A stretch of 64,000 nt of DNA from Shimia sp. R9_2. GTDB taxonomy: Bacteria; Pseudomonadota; Alphaproteobacteria; Rhodobacterales; Rhodobacteraceae. How positions within the stretch are numbered: the first letter of the stretch is position 1; every line of letters begins with the position of its first letter. This document shows, one piece after another, positions 28,733-37,956 of the stretch. Below the pieces are notes generated by a model, which worked only from the letters and a program-made list of their open reading frames with translations, had not been told where the DNA came from and did no database searches. A program made the position numbers and the translations under genes. The stretch is from assembly GCF_017743735.1 (NCBI RefSeq), contig NZ_JAGHRO010000008.1, positions 62,001-126,000 on the forward strand. The letters run 5' to 3'.

Positions 28733-29337
28733 TACTTCGCGTCCCCTTTCTCGTCGCCCGGCAGGATGTAGTTGGCCCCTTCCCATGGCGACATGAAATC
28801 AAACTGGCGGTAATCCTGCGTGAGCTGTACCGGCTCATAGACCACGCGTTTCTGCACTTCGTCATAGCGCACTTCGGTGTAGCCGGTGGTCGGGAAATCC
28901 TTGCGCAGCGGATGGCCGCGGAAGCCATAGTCGGTCAGCAGGCGGCGCAGGTCCGGGTGCTCTGAGAAGATAATCCCGAACATGTCAAAGACTTCGCGCT
29001 CAAACCAGTTGGCCGACGGATGCACCGAGGTGATAGACGGAACGGTCTCGTCCTCACGTGCGGCCACGCGCAGGCGCACGCGCTGGTTCTGGAACATGCT
29101 CAGGAAGTGGTAAACCACGTCAAAACGGCGGGAGCGCTCCGGATAGTCCACAGCAGTGATGTCCACGAGCGTGGAGAAACGGCATGTGGCGTCAGAGCGC
29201 AGGAAATCGACAAACTCCACAATGTTGGTGGGCGTCACGTCGATGGTGAGCTCGTCAAAGGCGACGTGCCAGTTCAGGACACAATCGGGGCGCTTCAATT
29301 CGATGTGAGCGCCAAGTTCATTCAGGGCTTCGCTCAT
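28732..29337 (-). CDS. nuoC: NADH-quinone oxidoreductase subunit C
   Basis: 201 aa. It carries the 30-kDa subunit signature '[37 protein letters not shown]', which packs against NuoD in the peripheral arm. It binds no cofactor. It overlaps nuoB by 4 bp at its start and the small membrane gene by one base at its end. Confidence 0.97.
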   Translation of the reverse strand: MSEALNELGAHIELKRPDCVLNWHVAFDELTIDVTPTNIVEFVDFLRSDATCRFSTLVDITAVDYPERSRRFDVVYHFLSMFQNQRVRLRVAAREDETVPSITSVHPSANWFEREVFDMFGIIFSEHPDLRRLLTDYGFRGHPLRKDFPTTGYTEVRYDEVQKRVVYEPVQLTQDYRQFDFMSPWEGANYILPGDEKGDAK

Positions 29338-29867
29338 CGTTCAATGGTCCCCGTGCGGCGGATTTTGCGTTGCAGCTGAAGCAGACCATAGAGCAGCGCT
29401 TCTGCGGTGGGCGGACAGCCGGGAACGTAGATGTCGACGGGGACAATGCGGTCACAACCGCGCACAACAGAGTAGCTGTAGTGGTAGTAGCCGCCGCCGT
29501 TTGCGCAGGATCCCATGGAAATCACATAGCGCGGCTCTGGCATCTGGTCATAAACCTTGCGCAGCGCGGGGGCCATTTTGTTGGTCAGCGTCCCTGCTAC
29601 AATCATCACGTCAGACTGGCGCGGGGAGGCACGTGGTGCGATGCCAAAGCGCTCGGCATCATAACGCGGCATGGAGGTGTGCATCATCTCAACCGCGCAG
29701 CAGGCCAGACCAAAGGTCATCCAGTGCAAGGACCCTGTGCGACCCCAGTTGATCAGATCTTCGGCGTTAGTGAGCAGAAAGCCCTTGTCCTGAAGCTCTG
29801 TGTTGATGGCTTGAGTGACTACCTCGCGGTCAACTCCAGCGGTATTTGAACCGGTCATCACTCCCAT
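29334..29867 (-). CDS. nuoB: NADH-quinone oxidoreductase subunit B
   Basis: 177 aa from ATG 29867. This start is chosen because AAGGAG lies 7 nt upstream; ATG 29858, which forms TGATG with the nuoA stop, is the alternative. It holds the N2 [4Fe-4S] cluster, with tandem Cys C56-C57, C121 (GSCANGG) and C151 (VPGCPP), the last electron donor to quinone. It overlaps nuoA by 10 bp with this start. Confidence 0.97.
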   Translation of the reverse strand: MGVMTGSNTAGVDREVVTQAINTELQDKGFLLTNAEDLINWGRTGSLHWMTFGLACCAVEMMHTSMPRYDAERFGIAPRASPRQSDVMIVAGTLTNKMAPALRKVYDQMPEPRYVISMGSCANGGGYYHYSYSVVRGCDRIVPVDIYVPGCPPTAEALLYGLLQLQRKIRRTGTIER

Positions 29868-30223
29868 TCCAGCGCTCCTTTTTTCCATTCATAGGCGAAC
29901 CCAATGGTCAATACGGCCAGGAACACCATCATGGACCAGAAACCGATCATCGACACATCCTTGAAGGCGACGGCCCAAGGGAACAGGAAGGCGATTTCCA
30001 GATCGAAGATGATGAAAAGGATCGAAACCAGATAGAAGCGCACATCGAATTTCATGCGGGCGTCATCAAAGGCGTTAAAGCCACATTCGTAGGCGCTGAC
30101 TTTTTCGGGGTCGGGGCTGCGAACGGCCAAAACAACGGCGGCAAGAATGAAAACAAGACCGAGGCCGATCGCTACGGCCATAAAGACGAGAATGGGGAAA
30201 TATTCCCTGAGCATCTCTTCCAA
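29858..30223 (-). CDS. nuoA: NADH-quinone oxidoreductase subunit A
   Basis: 121 aa with three membrane helices and the family loop '[32 protein letters not shown]'. The start is an unusual TTG at 30223, supported by AAAGGAG 6 nt upstream and by the familiar [11 protein letters not shown]-terminus. ATG 30214 would be the fallback. It is the first gene of the complex I operon, with a 346-bp upstream region holding the likely promoter. Confidence 0.95.
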   Translation of the reverse strand: MEEMLREYFPILVFMAVAIGLGLVFILAAVVLAVRSPDPEKVSAYECGFNAFDDARMKFDVRFYLVSILFIIFDLEIAFLFPWAVAFKDVSMIGFWSMMVFLAVLTIGFAYEWKKGALEWE

Positions 30224-30569
30224 TGGTAGCTCCTTTCATGCACGCCGAGTTGGTGCAGTCAGATGGCTTTAAATACTCTCCGTGGGTTTACCGTCGCGTC
30301 ATGTCTGGGTCAACAATTTGCATGGCCTGCCCACGGTCAGTTGATTTCACGTTTCCTATTAAAAAAGAATTGCTTAAGGCAAAAAACTGCATCTGTGAAA
30401 GAATAGCGCCTGCAACGTGGCCCCGCGAATCTGCGCGATTGACCGCGGCCGAAAGGGTTGATTCCAAAAATGGTTAATACCGCAGGGTTTTCGTCAACTT
30501 CGGCAAGTTCACTACGTCAGACAGACGTGCAAGACGCGCTGGCGCGCTTTACCCTCTGATCTTACGTGT
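30224..30569. other. 346-bp leader/promoter region of the nuo operon
   Basis: No gene is seen here. The stretch is AT-richer than its surroundings, with A-runs near 30360-30390. It holds a promoter-like pair reading toward nuoA (listed separately) and a short GC-rich inverted repeat (GCGC-TG-GCGC, near 30535-30551) just downstream of the small unknown gene. No obvious operator palindrome or riboswitch was recognised. Confidence 0.6.
30285..30313 (-). promoter_or_regulatory. Candidate sigma-70 promoter of nuoA
   Basis: On the minus strand, TTGACC (30313-30308), a 17-bp spacer and TAAACC (30290-30285) give an acceptable promoter about 60-90 nt upstream of the nuoA start. The -10 match is weak (about 3/6), so alternatives in the same gap remain possible. 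Confidence 0.4.
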
Positions 30570-30854
30570 TTATTCCGGCACTACTGTGGGGGCGGCTTCG
30601 GCAAAATGGCGCAGATTTTGCAGCCCGGCCTCCATGGCCTGCATCAGCGCGTTTACATCTGGGGTGGCCCATTCGGGAAAGACTTCGGTGAGTTCGCCCG
30701 CCACCTCGCCCGCCACTTCCTGACTGCTGGCAAGAATTGCAGCGGCATAATCATCAAAGGTTTGGCTCGGGTTCTCGGCCTGCCAGCGCTGATATGCCGC
30801 ATACTCAAAAGCGGTTGCCGCAGCGAGGCCAACAACCGGAACCGCGACGGCCAC
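30570..30854 (-). CDS. Unknown small protein, likely the second half of a split membrane-protein gene
   Basis: 94 aa if started at GTG 30854. A hydrophobic segment (AVAVPVVGLAAATAFEYAAY) is followed by 'QRWQAENPSQTFDDYAAAILASS' and an acidic helical tail. There is no good ribosome site and no ATG. The frame continues upstream as a basic, coding-like stretch (KEKAKARLRR) to a TGA at 30888-30890. It is in the same frame as the 53-aa gene upstream, which ends in TAG at 30921-30923. The two may be one gene broken by two stop codons, or two genes. No family was recognised. Confidence 0.4.
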   Translation of the reverse strand: MAVAVPVVGLAAATAFEYAAYQRWQAENPSQTFDDYAAAILASSQEVAGEVAGELTEVFPEWATPDVNALMQAMEAGLQNLRHFAEAAPTVVPE

Positions 30855-30920
30855 CCGCCGAAGGCGCGCCTTGGCTTTCTCTTTGGATCAGGCCTTGGCG
30901 ACAGCGCGCCTTTCTTCGGC

Positions 30921-31082
30921 CTAAGATTTCACCTCGGCCAGCGCCAGCGCGCTGGTGACAGCTGCGGCGCGCCAAATCGGCTGAACCACAAAGTTGAGTA
31001 CGCCAAGCGCAAGGTTGGCCAAAAGGCTCACCACAAAGAGCAGGCGCAAATTGGTGCGCACGAAAAGAAAGATCCAGCGCAT
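30921..31082 (-). CDS. Unknown 53-aa membrane protein, likely first half of a split gene
   Basis: 53 aa from ATG 31082 with GGAG about 10 nt upstream. A basic start (MRWIFLFVRTNLR) leads to one strong hydrophobic helix (LLFVVSLLANLALGVLNFVV) and ends 'ALALAEVKS' at a TAG. Beyond the TAG the same frame reads AEERRAVAKA, a TGA, and then a basic stretch and another hydrophobic segment. That is the composition of a membrane protein with a charged linker. It lies 57 bp after the methylglutaconyl-CoA hydratase gene. Confidence 0.45.
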   Translation of the reverse strand: MRWIFLFVRTNLRLLFVVSLLANLALGVLNFVVQPIWRAAAVTSALALAEVKS

Positions 31083-31139
31083 CGGCTTGCGTCTCCCAGA
31101 ACCAGACAGCGTGCAGCGAGAGCTGCACCCCATGCCAGC

Positions 31140-31925
31140 CTAGCGCACCCAAGCCGGTTTTTCTTTGGCGAAAAACGCTTTGATGCCTTCCTGCGCCTCA
31201 GCCCCTTCCCAGCAGGCCACGAGCTCAGAAATTGTGTGATCGATCACAGCGTCATCAATTGTTGGCCCAAGTTTGCGCGCCAGCGCCTTTGCGCGCGCCA
31301 CAGCTTCCGGTGCACAGGAGAGATACGGGACAACTTCTGCCTCCACGGCGGCGTCCAGATCATCGGTCGGAACCGCTTTGGCCAGCAGCCCAAGCGCCAC
31401 CGCTTCCGGGGCTTTGAAAAGGCGCGCCGACATAAACACACGGCGGGCCATCGCCTCCCCCATGCGGGACAGCACATAAGGCCCGATGGTTGCCGGGATC
31501 AGACCCAGCTTGGTTTCGGTCAGCCCCATGGTCAGGCTGTCAGCGCCAATCGCCACATCACAGACGCTGGCCATGCCAACACCCCCGCCAAAAGCGTTGC
31601 CCTGCAGGCGGCCAATCAAGGGTTTTGGCAGGGTGTTGAGCGCCTGCAGGGCCTCCGCCAGTTTGCGGGCCTCGACAAAACGGGTCTTTGCATCAGCCGC
31701 CATCTGCGCCTGCATCCACCCAAGATCCCCGCCCGCACAGAACGATTTGCCCGCCCCGGTCAGCACAACCACACGCACTGCAGGATCCGCGCCAAGGGCT
31801 TCGGCGGCCTGTTTGAGTTCGGTGATCATGGTACCGGACATGGCATTGTGTTTTTCCGGGCGGTTGAGCATGAGCGTTGCGACGCCGCGTGCATCCACAT
31901 CAATCAAGAGCGTTTCAAAGCGCAT
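31140..31925 (-). CDS. liuC: Methylglutaconyl-CoA hydratase (enoyl-CoA hydratase family)
   Basis: 261 aa, crotonase fold. The oxyanion-hole motif 'LTGAGKSFCAGGDLGWMQ' and the second loop 'GRLQGNAFGGGVGMASVCDVAIGAD' are clear. The sequence alone says enoyl-CoA hydratase. The assignment to 3-methylglutaconyl-CoA hydration rests on the gene order with mccB, mccA and HMG-CoA lyase in the leucine pathway. It starts at ATG 31925, 12 bp after the lyase gene. Confidence 0.85.
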   Translation of the reverse strand: MRFETLLIDVDARGVATLMLNRPEKHNAMSGTMITELKQAAEALGADPAVRVVVLTGAGKSFCAGGDLGWMQAQMAADAKTRFVEARKLAEALQALNTLPKPLIGRLQGNAFGGGVGMASVCDVAIGADSLTMGLTETKLGLIPATIGPYVLSRMGEAMARRVFMSARLFKAPEAVALGLLAKAVPTDDLDAAVEAEVVPYLSCAPEAVARAKALARKLGPTIDDAVIDHTISELVACWEGAEAQEGIKAFFAKEKPAWVR

Positions 31926-31937
31926 TCAGATCAGTCC

Positions 31938-32798
31938 TTATTCCGTGGGCATGCGCATGGCGCGCGCCATCTCTGCCGCCTGAGACACCACAGCCAGATC
32001 AAGGCCGGTTTCATAGCCGAGGGTTTCAAGCCGCGACGCGACTGCCTCGGTTGCCACATTGCCGGCTGCTCCAGGCGCATAGGGGCATCCGCCCAAACCA
32101 CCCACGGCCGCATCAAACACACGCAGACCAAGCGCAAGCGATGCCTCGATATTCAAAAGCGCGCGGCCTGCGGTGTCATGATAGTGGCCCGCCAGTTTTG
32201 CGGCAGGCACCTCCTCCAGCACCGCCTGCAACATGGCTGTGGTGCTTTCCGGCGTGGCCTGTCCAATGGTGTCACCAAGACTGATTTCATAACATCCCAC
32301 ATCGTTGAGATGTTTGGCCACTTCCGCCACCTTTTCCGGGGGTGTCGGGCCGTCATAGGGACAATCGGTGACGCAGCTGATGTAGCCGCGCACAGGGATC
32401 TGCGCTTCCTTGGCTGCCGCGACAACCGGGGTAAAACGCTCAAGGCTTTCCGCGATGGTGGCGTTGATGTTGGCCTTGGAAAACCCCTCCGAGGCCGAGC
32501 CAAAGATCGCAATCTCATCCGCACGTGCTGCAACTGCGCCCTCAAAGCCGCGCATGTTGGGGGTCAGAGCCGCATAACTCACACCGGCTTTGCGGATGAT
32601 GCCCGCGAGCACAGCAGCGGAGTCTGCCATCTGCGGCACCCATTTGGGGCTGACAAAACTTGCCACTTCGATGCGCTTGAACCCCGCATTGCTCAGGCAA
32701 TCCACCAGCGCGATCTTCTCCGCCGTGGGAATCTGTCGCTTTTCATTTTGCAGACCATCGCGCGGACCGACCTCAAAGACCTCGACATATTCCGCCAT
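31938..32798 (-). CDS. liuE: Hydroxymethylglutaryl-CoA lyase
   Basis: 286 aa, DRE-TIM (HMGL-like) metalloenzyme. 'VFEVGPRDGLQNEK' is the family opening with the metal-binding and catalytic Arg-Asp, and 'GLGGCPYAPGAAGNVATEAV' holds the catalytic Cys loop. It splits HMG-CoA into acetoacetate and acetyl-CoA, the last step of leucine breakdown. It lies 3 bp from the GST gene and 12 bp before liuC, in one operon. Confidence 0.95.
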   Translation of the reverse strand: MAEYVEVFEVGPRDGLQNEKRQIPTAEKIALVDCLSNAGFKRIEVASFVSPKWVPQMADSAAVLAGIIRKAGVSYAALTPNMRGFEGAVAARADEIAIFGSASEGFSKANINATIAESLERFTPVVAAAKEAQIPVRGYISCVTDCPYDGPTPPEKVAEVAKHLNDVGCYEISLGDTIGQATPESTTAMLQAVLEEVPAAKLAGHYHDTAGRALLNIEASLALGLRVFDAAVGGLGGCPYAPGAAGNVATEAVASRLETLGYETGLDLAVVSQAAEMARAMRMPTE

Positions 32799-32801
32799 GG
32801 A

Positions 32802-33467
32802 TCAGGCCCCTTCCGGAATCGGGTAGAAATCCTGTGTGTAAAACTCCTGCGCGCCATCTTTGGCCCGAGCTGCCTGATAGGCGGGGCGTGTTTCAAGCCG
32901 CGCGCGGTAGGCCTCAAGTTTGGGATACTCCGAAAGGGCCACATAATAAGGCGCAGAATAGAGATTGAAGCCCATCATGATATCTGCCGCCCCAAAGCCC
33001 GTGGGCAGGAGGAATTCCTGATCGCCCAGCATGCCTTCAAGCGCCGCCATGGTGACCTGCAGACGCTTGGTGTTGAGCTTGATGACCGTCGGGGAGATCA
33101 GCGCCGGGTCACGCAGGAACACATGCTGCATATTGAGATGCTCAATCAAACCCGCCTGGGTTTCGGCAAAATGCATGAGCTGGAGGTATTTGGCCCGCTC
33201 TGGAGCGCCGACGGCCACACCAAGAGCCGCCTCCGGGTGGGTTTCGGCGAGATATTCAAGGATCGCGCCGCTTTCGATCATGGTGAACCCGTCGATTTCT
33301 ATAGCAGGAGCGCGGGCGGCGGGGCTGATCGCCCTCACCTCAGGCGCGCGCATGGTCCCTTTGCGGATGCTGTGGGCGATGATCTCGGCCTCAAGGCCCA
33401 ACTCTTCGAGCATCCAGAGGACACGGAAGGACCGGGAGAACGGAACATGGTGCAGTCTGATGCTCAT
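32802..33467 (-). CDS. Glutathione S-transferase family protein in the leucine operon
   Basis: 221 aa. It has a thioredoxin-like N-terminal domain starting 'IRLHHVPFSRSFRVLWMLEELGL', with the Ser-x-Ser/Arg GST active-site region and 'MIESGAILEYLAE' for the glutathione gamma-Glu contact, then a helical C-terminal domain. It overlaps mccA by 4 bp and lies 3 bp before the HMG-CoA lyase gene, so it is fully integrated in the catabolic operon. The substrate is unknown. A role in detoxifying reactive enoyl or aldehyde by-products is inferred from context. Confidence 0.88.
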   Translation of the reverse strand: MSIRLHHVPFSRSFRVLWMLEELGLEAEIIAHSIRKGTMRAPEVRAISPAARAPAIEIDGFTMIESGAILEYLAETHPEAALGVAVGAPERAKYLQLMHFAETQAGLIEHLNMQHVFLRDPALISPTVIKLNTKRLQVTMAALEGMLGDQEFLLPTGFGAADIMMGFNLYSAPYYVALSEYPKLEAYRARLETRPAYQAARAKDGAQEFYTQDFYPIPEGA

Positions 33468-35419
33468 TCTTCGTTCTCCTCTTCTTCCAACAGGATCAAG
33501 GCGGAGCCGTCTTCCACCTGCGCGCCTTCTGTCACAAGCACGTCGGCGACAATGCCATCGCGTGGTGCGAGCAGGGAGTGCTCCATTTTCATGGCTTCCA
33601 AAATCGCCAGCCGGTCACCCTGTGCCACGGTTTGTCCTGCGTCGGCAAAAATCGCCTTCACAAGGCCCGGCATCGGTGCCGCGATGAGATTGCCGCCTGT
33701 TGCGGCTTCGTCTTCGCGCTCCAGCGGATCAACAACCGTAAAACGATAGCCATTGCCCCAGAACACCGTCAGCTCATTGCCGCTGCGGGCTGTACGGGCG
33801 AGGGTTTTGGTGTCGTCGACCCACCAAGCACCGGTCTTATAGGTGACCTCGTGGCTGACCTCACCGATCTGCACAGTATAGGCGCCGGTGTCATTCACCT
33901 GCACCGCCACATCAAAACGCTCCTCATTATGGGTGAGCGTGACCACATGGGTGAGCGGGGACCACAGTACCAAAGTGTTTGCGGGGGCCGTGCCGTCCAA
34001 GGGGCGCAGGCCCATGGCGGTCAGCCCTGCGATGGCGCGGGACTTGGTGCAGGCGACAGGTTGCTGGGCCAGCGTGTCGATGTTGCGATCAATCAGGCCC
34101 GTGTCCACATCTCCCCCCACAAAGTCGGGCTGCGCCGCCAGCAAAGCCAGAAAGCTCACATTGGTCACAGTGCCGCCGACATCGGTCCAACGCAGGGCGC
34201 GCTCAAGCTGTTTCAGTGCCACGTCGCGGGTCGGGCCATGCACGACAAGCTTCGCAATCATCGGATCATACCAAGGGCTGATCGTGTCGCCGGCGCGCAC
34301 ACCGCTATCGATACGCGCCTGCGCTGGGAACTCCAGATGGCTGAGCGTACCTGTGGCGGGCAAAAAGCCTTTGGGCACATCTTCTGCATAGATGCGCGCC
34401 TCAAACGAATGTCCGGTGATGGTCAATGCGTCCTGAGACTTGGGAAGTGGTTCCCCAGAGGCCACGCGCAGTTGCCATTCCACAAGATCCACACCGGTGA
34501 TCGCTTCGGTCACAGGATGTTCGACCTGAAGGCGGGTGTTCATTTCCATGAACCAGAACCCATCGGACCGCAGACCATCGCTGCCATCGACGATAAACTC
34601 GATGGTGCCTGCGCCTTTGTAGCCAATCGCCTCGGCCGCGCGCACCGCCGCTTTACCCATAGCCGCGCGCATCTCTTCGGTCATGCCCGGTGCGGGCGCT
34701 TCTTCGATCACCTTCTGGTGCCGACGCTGCAACGAGCAGTCCCGTTCAAACAGATGCACCGCTGACGTTCCATCGCCAAACACCTGCACTTCGATATGGC
34801 GCGGGCTGGTGACAAATTTCTCAATCAGCACATCAGGGTTGCCAAAGGCGGTGGTGGCTTCCCCCTGTGCGCTGGCCAGCGCATCGGCAAATTCGGCAGG
34901 CTCCTCCACAAGCCGCATGCCTTTGCCGCCGCCGCCCGCGACCGCCTTAATCAGAACCGGATAGCCAATGGCATCTGCCTGTTCGGCCAAAAACGCAGGA
35001 TCCTGATTTGCGCCGTGATAGCCCGGCACCACGGGCACATCGGCCTTCTCCATCAGCGCTTTGGCGGCATCTTTGAGCCCCATGGCGCGAATGGCCTCAG
35101 CAGAGGGGCCGATAAAGGTCAGACCCGCCGCCTCGACAGCCTCCACAAACGCGGGGTTTTCAGAGAGGAACCCGTAGCCTGGATGAATGCCCTGAGCGCC
35201 GGTTTCCAGTGCGGCGGCGATGATCACATCCCCTTTCAGATAGCTTTCTGCCGGTGCGGCCCCACCGATGTGCACCGCCTGATCGGCCAGCGCGACATGT
35301 TTGGCACCCGCATCCGCGTCCGAGTAGACCGCGACGGTTTTTACCCCCATGGCGCGGGCCGTTTCCATCACGCGGCAGGCAATTTCACCACGGTTGGCAA
35401 TCAGGATTTTTTCAAACAT
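33464..35419 (-). CDS. mccA: Methylcrotonyl-CoA carboxylase, biotin-containing alpha subunit
   Basis: 651 aa from ATG 35419 (MFEKILIANRGE), chosen over a longer open frame because GGGAGG lies just upstream and all relatives begin here. Biotin carboxylase and ATP-grasp domains ('GGGGKGMRLVEEPAEF', 'HIEVQVFGDG', 'FMEMNTRLQVEHPVTE') fill about 1-445. A linker domain follows, and then a C-terminal biotinyl domain with EAMKMEHS (biotin Lys611). It carboxylates 3-methylcrotonyl-CoA together with the beta subunit encoded 74 bp upstream. BirA at 11942-12694 could biotinylate it. Confidence 0.95.
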   Translation of the reverse strand: MFEKILIANRGEIACRVMETARAMGVKTVAVYSDADAGAKHVALADQAVHIGGAAPAESYLKGDVIIAAALETGAQGIHPGYGFLSENPAFVEAVEAAGLTFIGPSAEAIRAMGLKDAAKALMEKADVPVVPGYHGANQDPAFLAEQADAIGYPVLIKAVAGGGGKGMRLVEEPAEFADALASAQGEATTAFGNPDVLIEKFVTSPRHIEVQVFGDGTSAVHLFERDCSLQRRHQKVIEEAPAPGMTEEMRAAMGKAAVRAAEAIGYKGAGTIEFIVDGSDGLRSDGFWFMEMNTRLQVEHPVTEAITGVDLVEWQLRVASGEPLPKSQDALTITGHSFEARIYAEDVPKGFLPATGTLSHLEFPAQARIDSGVRAGDTISPWYDPMIAKLVVHGPTRDVALKQLERALRWTDVGGTVTNVSFLALLAAQPDFVGGDVDTGLIDRNIDTLAQQPVACTKSRAIAGLTAMGLRPLDGTAPANTLVLWSPLTHVVTLTHNEERFDVAVQVNDTGAYTVQIGEVSHEVTYKTGAWWVDDTKTLARTARSGNELTVFWGNGYRFTVVDPLEREDEAATGGNLIAAPMPGLVKAIFADAGQTVAQGDRLAILEAMKMEHSLLAPRDGIVADVLVTEGAQVEDGSALILLEEEENEE

Positions 35420-35493
35420 CTCGGCCTCCCGACCTTGTTCTTCGTTTTGCCCGGAACTTTCCGGGGGCGCAGGGGCTGCCTCCTGCGGGCCAA

Positions 35494-37098
35494 TCACATC
35501 CGGAAGACACCAAACTTTGTGTCTTCAATCGGGGCATTCAGCGCGGCGGACAGACTCAAATGCAGCACATCGCGGGTCTTGCGCGGATCAACGATGCCGT
35601 CGTCCCACAGACGCGCCGAGGCATAGAGCGGGTGGCTTTGCTCCTCGAACATATCAAGGGTTGGCTGCTTGAAAGCCGCCTCTTCCTCAGCGGACCATGC
35701 CCCGCCCTGACGCTCGATCGCGTCGCGCTTGACCGTCGCCAGCACGCCTGCGGCCTGCTCGCCCCCCATCACCGAAATCCGGGAGTTGGGCCACGTCCAG
35801 AGGAAGCGCGGGGAATAGGCCCGGCCTGCCATGCCGTAGTTGCCAGCCCCAAAGGAGCCACCAACCAACATGGTGATTTTTGGCACTTTGGTGGTGGCAA
35901 CGGCGGTCACCATCTTGGCCCCATGACGGGCAATGCCTTCGGCCTCATATTTCTGCCCCACCATAAAGCCCGTGATGTTTTGCAAGAAGACCAGAGGAAT
36001 GTGGCGTTGGGAGCAGAGCTCTACAAAATGCGCGCCTTTGGCGGCGCTTTCGGAATAGAGCACGCCGTTGTTGGCAATGATGCCCACAGGGCAGCCTTTG
36101 ACATGGGCAAAGCCACAGACCAGCGTTTCCCCGAAGCGTTTCTTGAACTCATCAAAGCGGCTGCCGTCCACCACGCGGGCAATGACCTCGCGAATGTCGT
36201 AAGGCGTGCGCAATCCACCGGGGACCACACCGAGTATCTCCTCCGGGTCATAGGCTGGCTCTTCGGAGCTGGCCCAGTCCACGGTCTGAGGTTTGGTGCG
36301 GTTGAGATGTTTCAGAGACTCACGCGCCAGCGCAAGCGCGTGGGCATCATCCTCGGCAAGATAGTCGGCAACACCGGAAAGGCGGGTGTGAACGTCACCG
36401 CCGCCAAGGTCTTCGGCGCTGACCACTTCACCGGTTGCGGCCTTCACCAGAGGCGGCCCTGCGAGAAAGATTGTCCCCTGCTCTTTGACGATGATGGTCA
36501 CATCGGACATCGCGGGCACATAGGCTCCGCCTGCCGTACAGGAGCCCATGACCACGGCGATCTGGGGAATGCCCTTCGCGCTCATATTGGCCTGATTGAA
36601 GAAGATGCGGCCAAAGTGATCCCGATCCGGGAAGACTTCATCCTGCTGGGGCAGGTTGGCGCCACCGCTGTCCACAAGGTAGACGCAGGGCAAATGGTTC
36701 TGCTCGGCAATTTCCTGAGCGCGCAGGTGTTTTTTCACCGACATCGGGAAGTATGTGCCGCCCTTCACCGTGGCGTCGTTGCAGACCACCATGACCTCCT
36801 GGCCATGCACCCGCCCGATCCCGGCCACAACACCGGCACTGGGTGCGGCATCGTCATACATGCCATGTGCCGCCGTCACGCCGATTTCCAAAAAGGGCGA
36901 TCCCGGATCAAGCAGCCCCGCCACGCGACGGCGCGGGAGCATCTTGCCACGGCTTTCGTGACGAGCACGGGATTTCTCCCCGCCGCCCATCCGCGCCTTT
37001 TCTGCGGCTGACTGCACGGTCTGGAGCATGTCCAGATGGGCCGCGCGGTTGGCGGCAAAATCCTCAGATCCCGTGATAACTTTAGATTGCAGCTTCAT
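35494..37098 (-). CDS. mccB: Methylcrotonyl-CoA carboxylase, carboxyltransferase beta subunit
   Basis: 534 aa, the standard length. It has crotonase-like carboxyltransferase halves with '[25 protein letters not shown]', '[29 protein letters not shown]' and '[11 protein letters not shown]', features of MccB rather than propionyl-CoA carboxylase. It transfers the carboxyl group from biotin to 3-methylcrotonyl-CoA. Start ATG 37098. It is the first gene of the run mccB-mccA-GST-liuE-liuC and is divergent from ompW. Confidence 0.95.
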   Translation of the reverse strand: MKLQSKVITGSEDFAANRAAHLDMLQTVQSAAEKARMGGGEKSRARHESRGKMLPRRRVAGLLDPGSPFLEIGVTAAHGMYDDAAPSAGVVAGIGRVHGQEVMVVCNDATVKGGTYFPMSVKKHLRAQEIAEQNHLPCVYLVDSGGANLPQQDEVFPDRDHFGRIFFNQANMSAKGIPQIAVVMGSCTAGGAYVPAMSDVTIIVKEQGTIFLAGPPLVKAATGEVVSAEDLGGGDVHTRLSGVADYLAEDDAHALALARESLKHLNRTKPQTVDWASSEEPAYDPEEILGVVPGGLRTPYDIREVIARVVDGSRFDEFKKRFGETLVCGFAHVKGCPVGIIANNGVLYSESAAKGAHFVELCSQRHIPLVFLQNITGFMVGQKYEAEGIARHGAKMVTAVATTKVPKITMLVGGSFGAGNYGMAGRAYSPRFLWTWPNSRISVMGGEQAAGVLATVKRDAIERQGGAWSAEEEAAFKQPTLDMFEEQSHPLYASARLWDDGIVDPRKTRDVLHLSLSAALNAPIEDTKFGVFRM

Positions 37099-37153
37099 AT
37101 GACCCCCAGTTTTGGCGTCGCTTAGGTAGACCGCGCCAACTGTTCACGCGGAT

Positions 37154-37167
37154 TTGATTTAGATCAG
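37154..37167. promoter_or_regulatory. FNR/Dnr-type box between mccB and ompW
   Basis: TTGAT-TTAG-ATCAG (37154-37167) matches the FNR/Crp-family consensus TTGAT-N4-ATCAA at 9 of 10 fixed bases. It lies 71 bp before the ompW start codon. OmpW genes are known oxygen-regulated targets in several bacteria, so FnrL-type control of ompW is likely. Confidence 0.6.
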
Positions 37168-37237
37168 TGCGGCGGTGCAGCGAGTCGGTCACATTGCGCA
37201 CATAACCCCTCATAACGACTATGAAATGAGACCCTCC

Positions 37238-37849
37238 ATGAAACGTATGACTTCCGCGCTGGCTCTGACAGCCGCTCTGGCCGCATTTTCTGCGCCTGCT
37301 TTTGCGCAATCCCAAGGTGATTGGACCGTTGGCGTTGGTGTTGGCAATGTGAACCCGAAATCCGGCAACGGTCTGCTGGCTGGCGAGACTTCTGACTCCA
37401 GCATCGACAGCAACACACGCCCGGTCTTCACCGCTGAGTATTTCATCCGCGACAATATCGGTATTGAGTTGCTGGCGGCGACGCCTTTCTCTCACACCGT
37501 TACGCTTGCGAGTGGCGCAACCGCGGGTAAAGTTAAGCAGCTGCCACCCACCCTGTCCGTGAACTACCACATTCCGACCAACAGCAAGTTCACCCCGTTC
37601 TTCGGCGTGGGTATCAACTACACGACCTTCTTTGAAGAAGAGTCCGCGCTTGGCACTCTCGAGCTGGATGACAGCTGGGGCCTCGCGCTGAACGCAGGTG
37701 TCGACTATGCGGTTTCTGATCGCGGCGCCGTGCGTTTCAATGTGCGCTGGATCGACATCGATTCCGATGTCACGCTTAACGGCAGCGCTATCGGCAAAGC
37801 GGAAATCGACCCGATTGTGGTCTCCGCGAGCTACGTGCACCGCTTCTAA
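37238..37849 (+). CDS. ompW: OmpW family outer-membrane beta-barrel protein
   Basis: 203 aa from ATG 37238. A Sec signal peptide (1-22, ending APAFA) precedes an eight-strand barrel typical of OmpW/AlkL, with 'GDWTVGVGVGNVNPKS', 'GIELLAATPFSH', 'LPPTLSVNYHI', 'FTPFFGVGINYTTFFEE' and the C-terminal aromatic end 'VSASYVHRF' recognised by BAM. OmpW proteins form hydrophobic channels and respond to oxygen and stress. It sits alone on the plus strand inside the leucine catabolic region, with an FNR-type box upstream and an intrinsic terminator after it. Confidence 0.93.
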   Translation: MKRMTSALALTAALAAFSAPAFAQSQGDWTVGVGVGNVNPKSGNGLLAGETSDSSIDSNTRPVFTAEYFIRDNIGIELLAATPFSHTVTLASGATAGKVKQLPPTLSVNYHIPTNSKFTPFFGVGINYTTFFEEESALGTLELDDSWGLALNAGVDYAVSDRGAVRFNVRWIDIDSDVTLNGSAIGKAEIDPIVVSASYVHRF

Positions 37850-37895
37850 ACCCTGCGCGCTCCGCCATGCAGAGCGACGCATAGAGCTTGGCGAA

Positions 37896-37919
37896 GGGCG
37901 AACGGTTGTTCGCCCTTTT
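37896..37919 (+). terminator. Intrinsic terminator of ompW
   Basis: GGGCGAAC (37896-37903) pairs with GTTCGCCC (37908-37915) around GGTT, followed by TTTT. It separates convergent ompW and ivd. Confidence 0.85.
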
Positions 37920-37956
37920 GCGTTGCGCGGACCCCGATGTGCAGCGCGCCTGACCA

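Noticed and set aside
30606-33749. 1047-codon open frame on the plus strand opposite the leucine operon
   Set aside because: Its predicted protein is rich in His, Arg and Cys with no domain. It lies fully antisense to liuC, liuE and GST, and its openness is explained by high GC codon bias.
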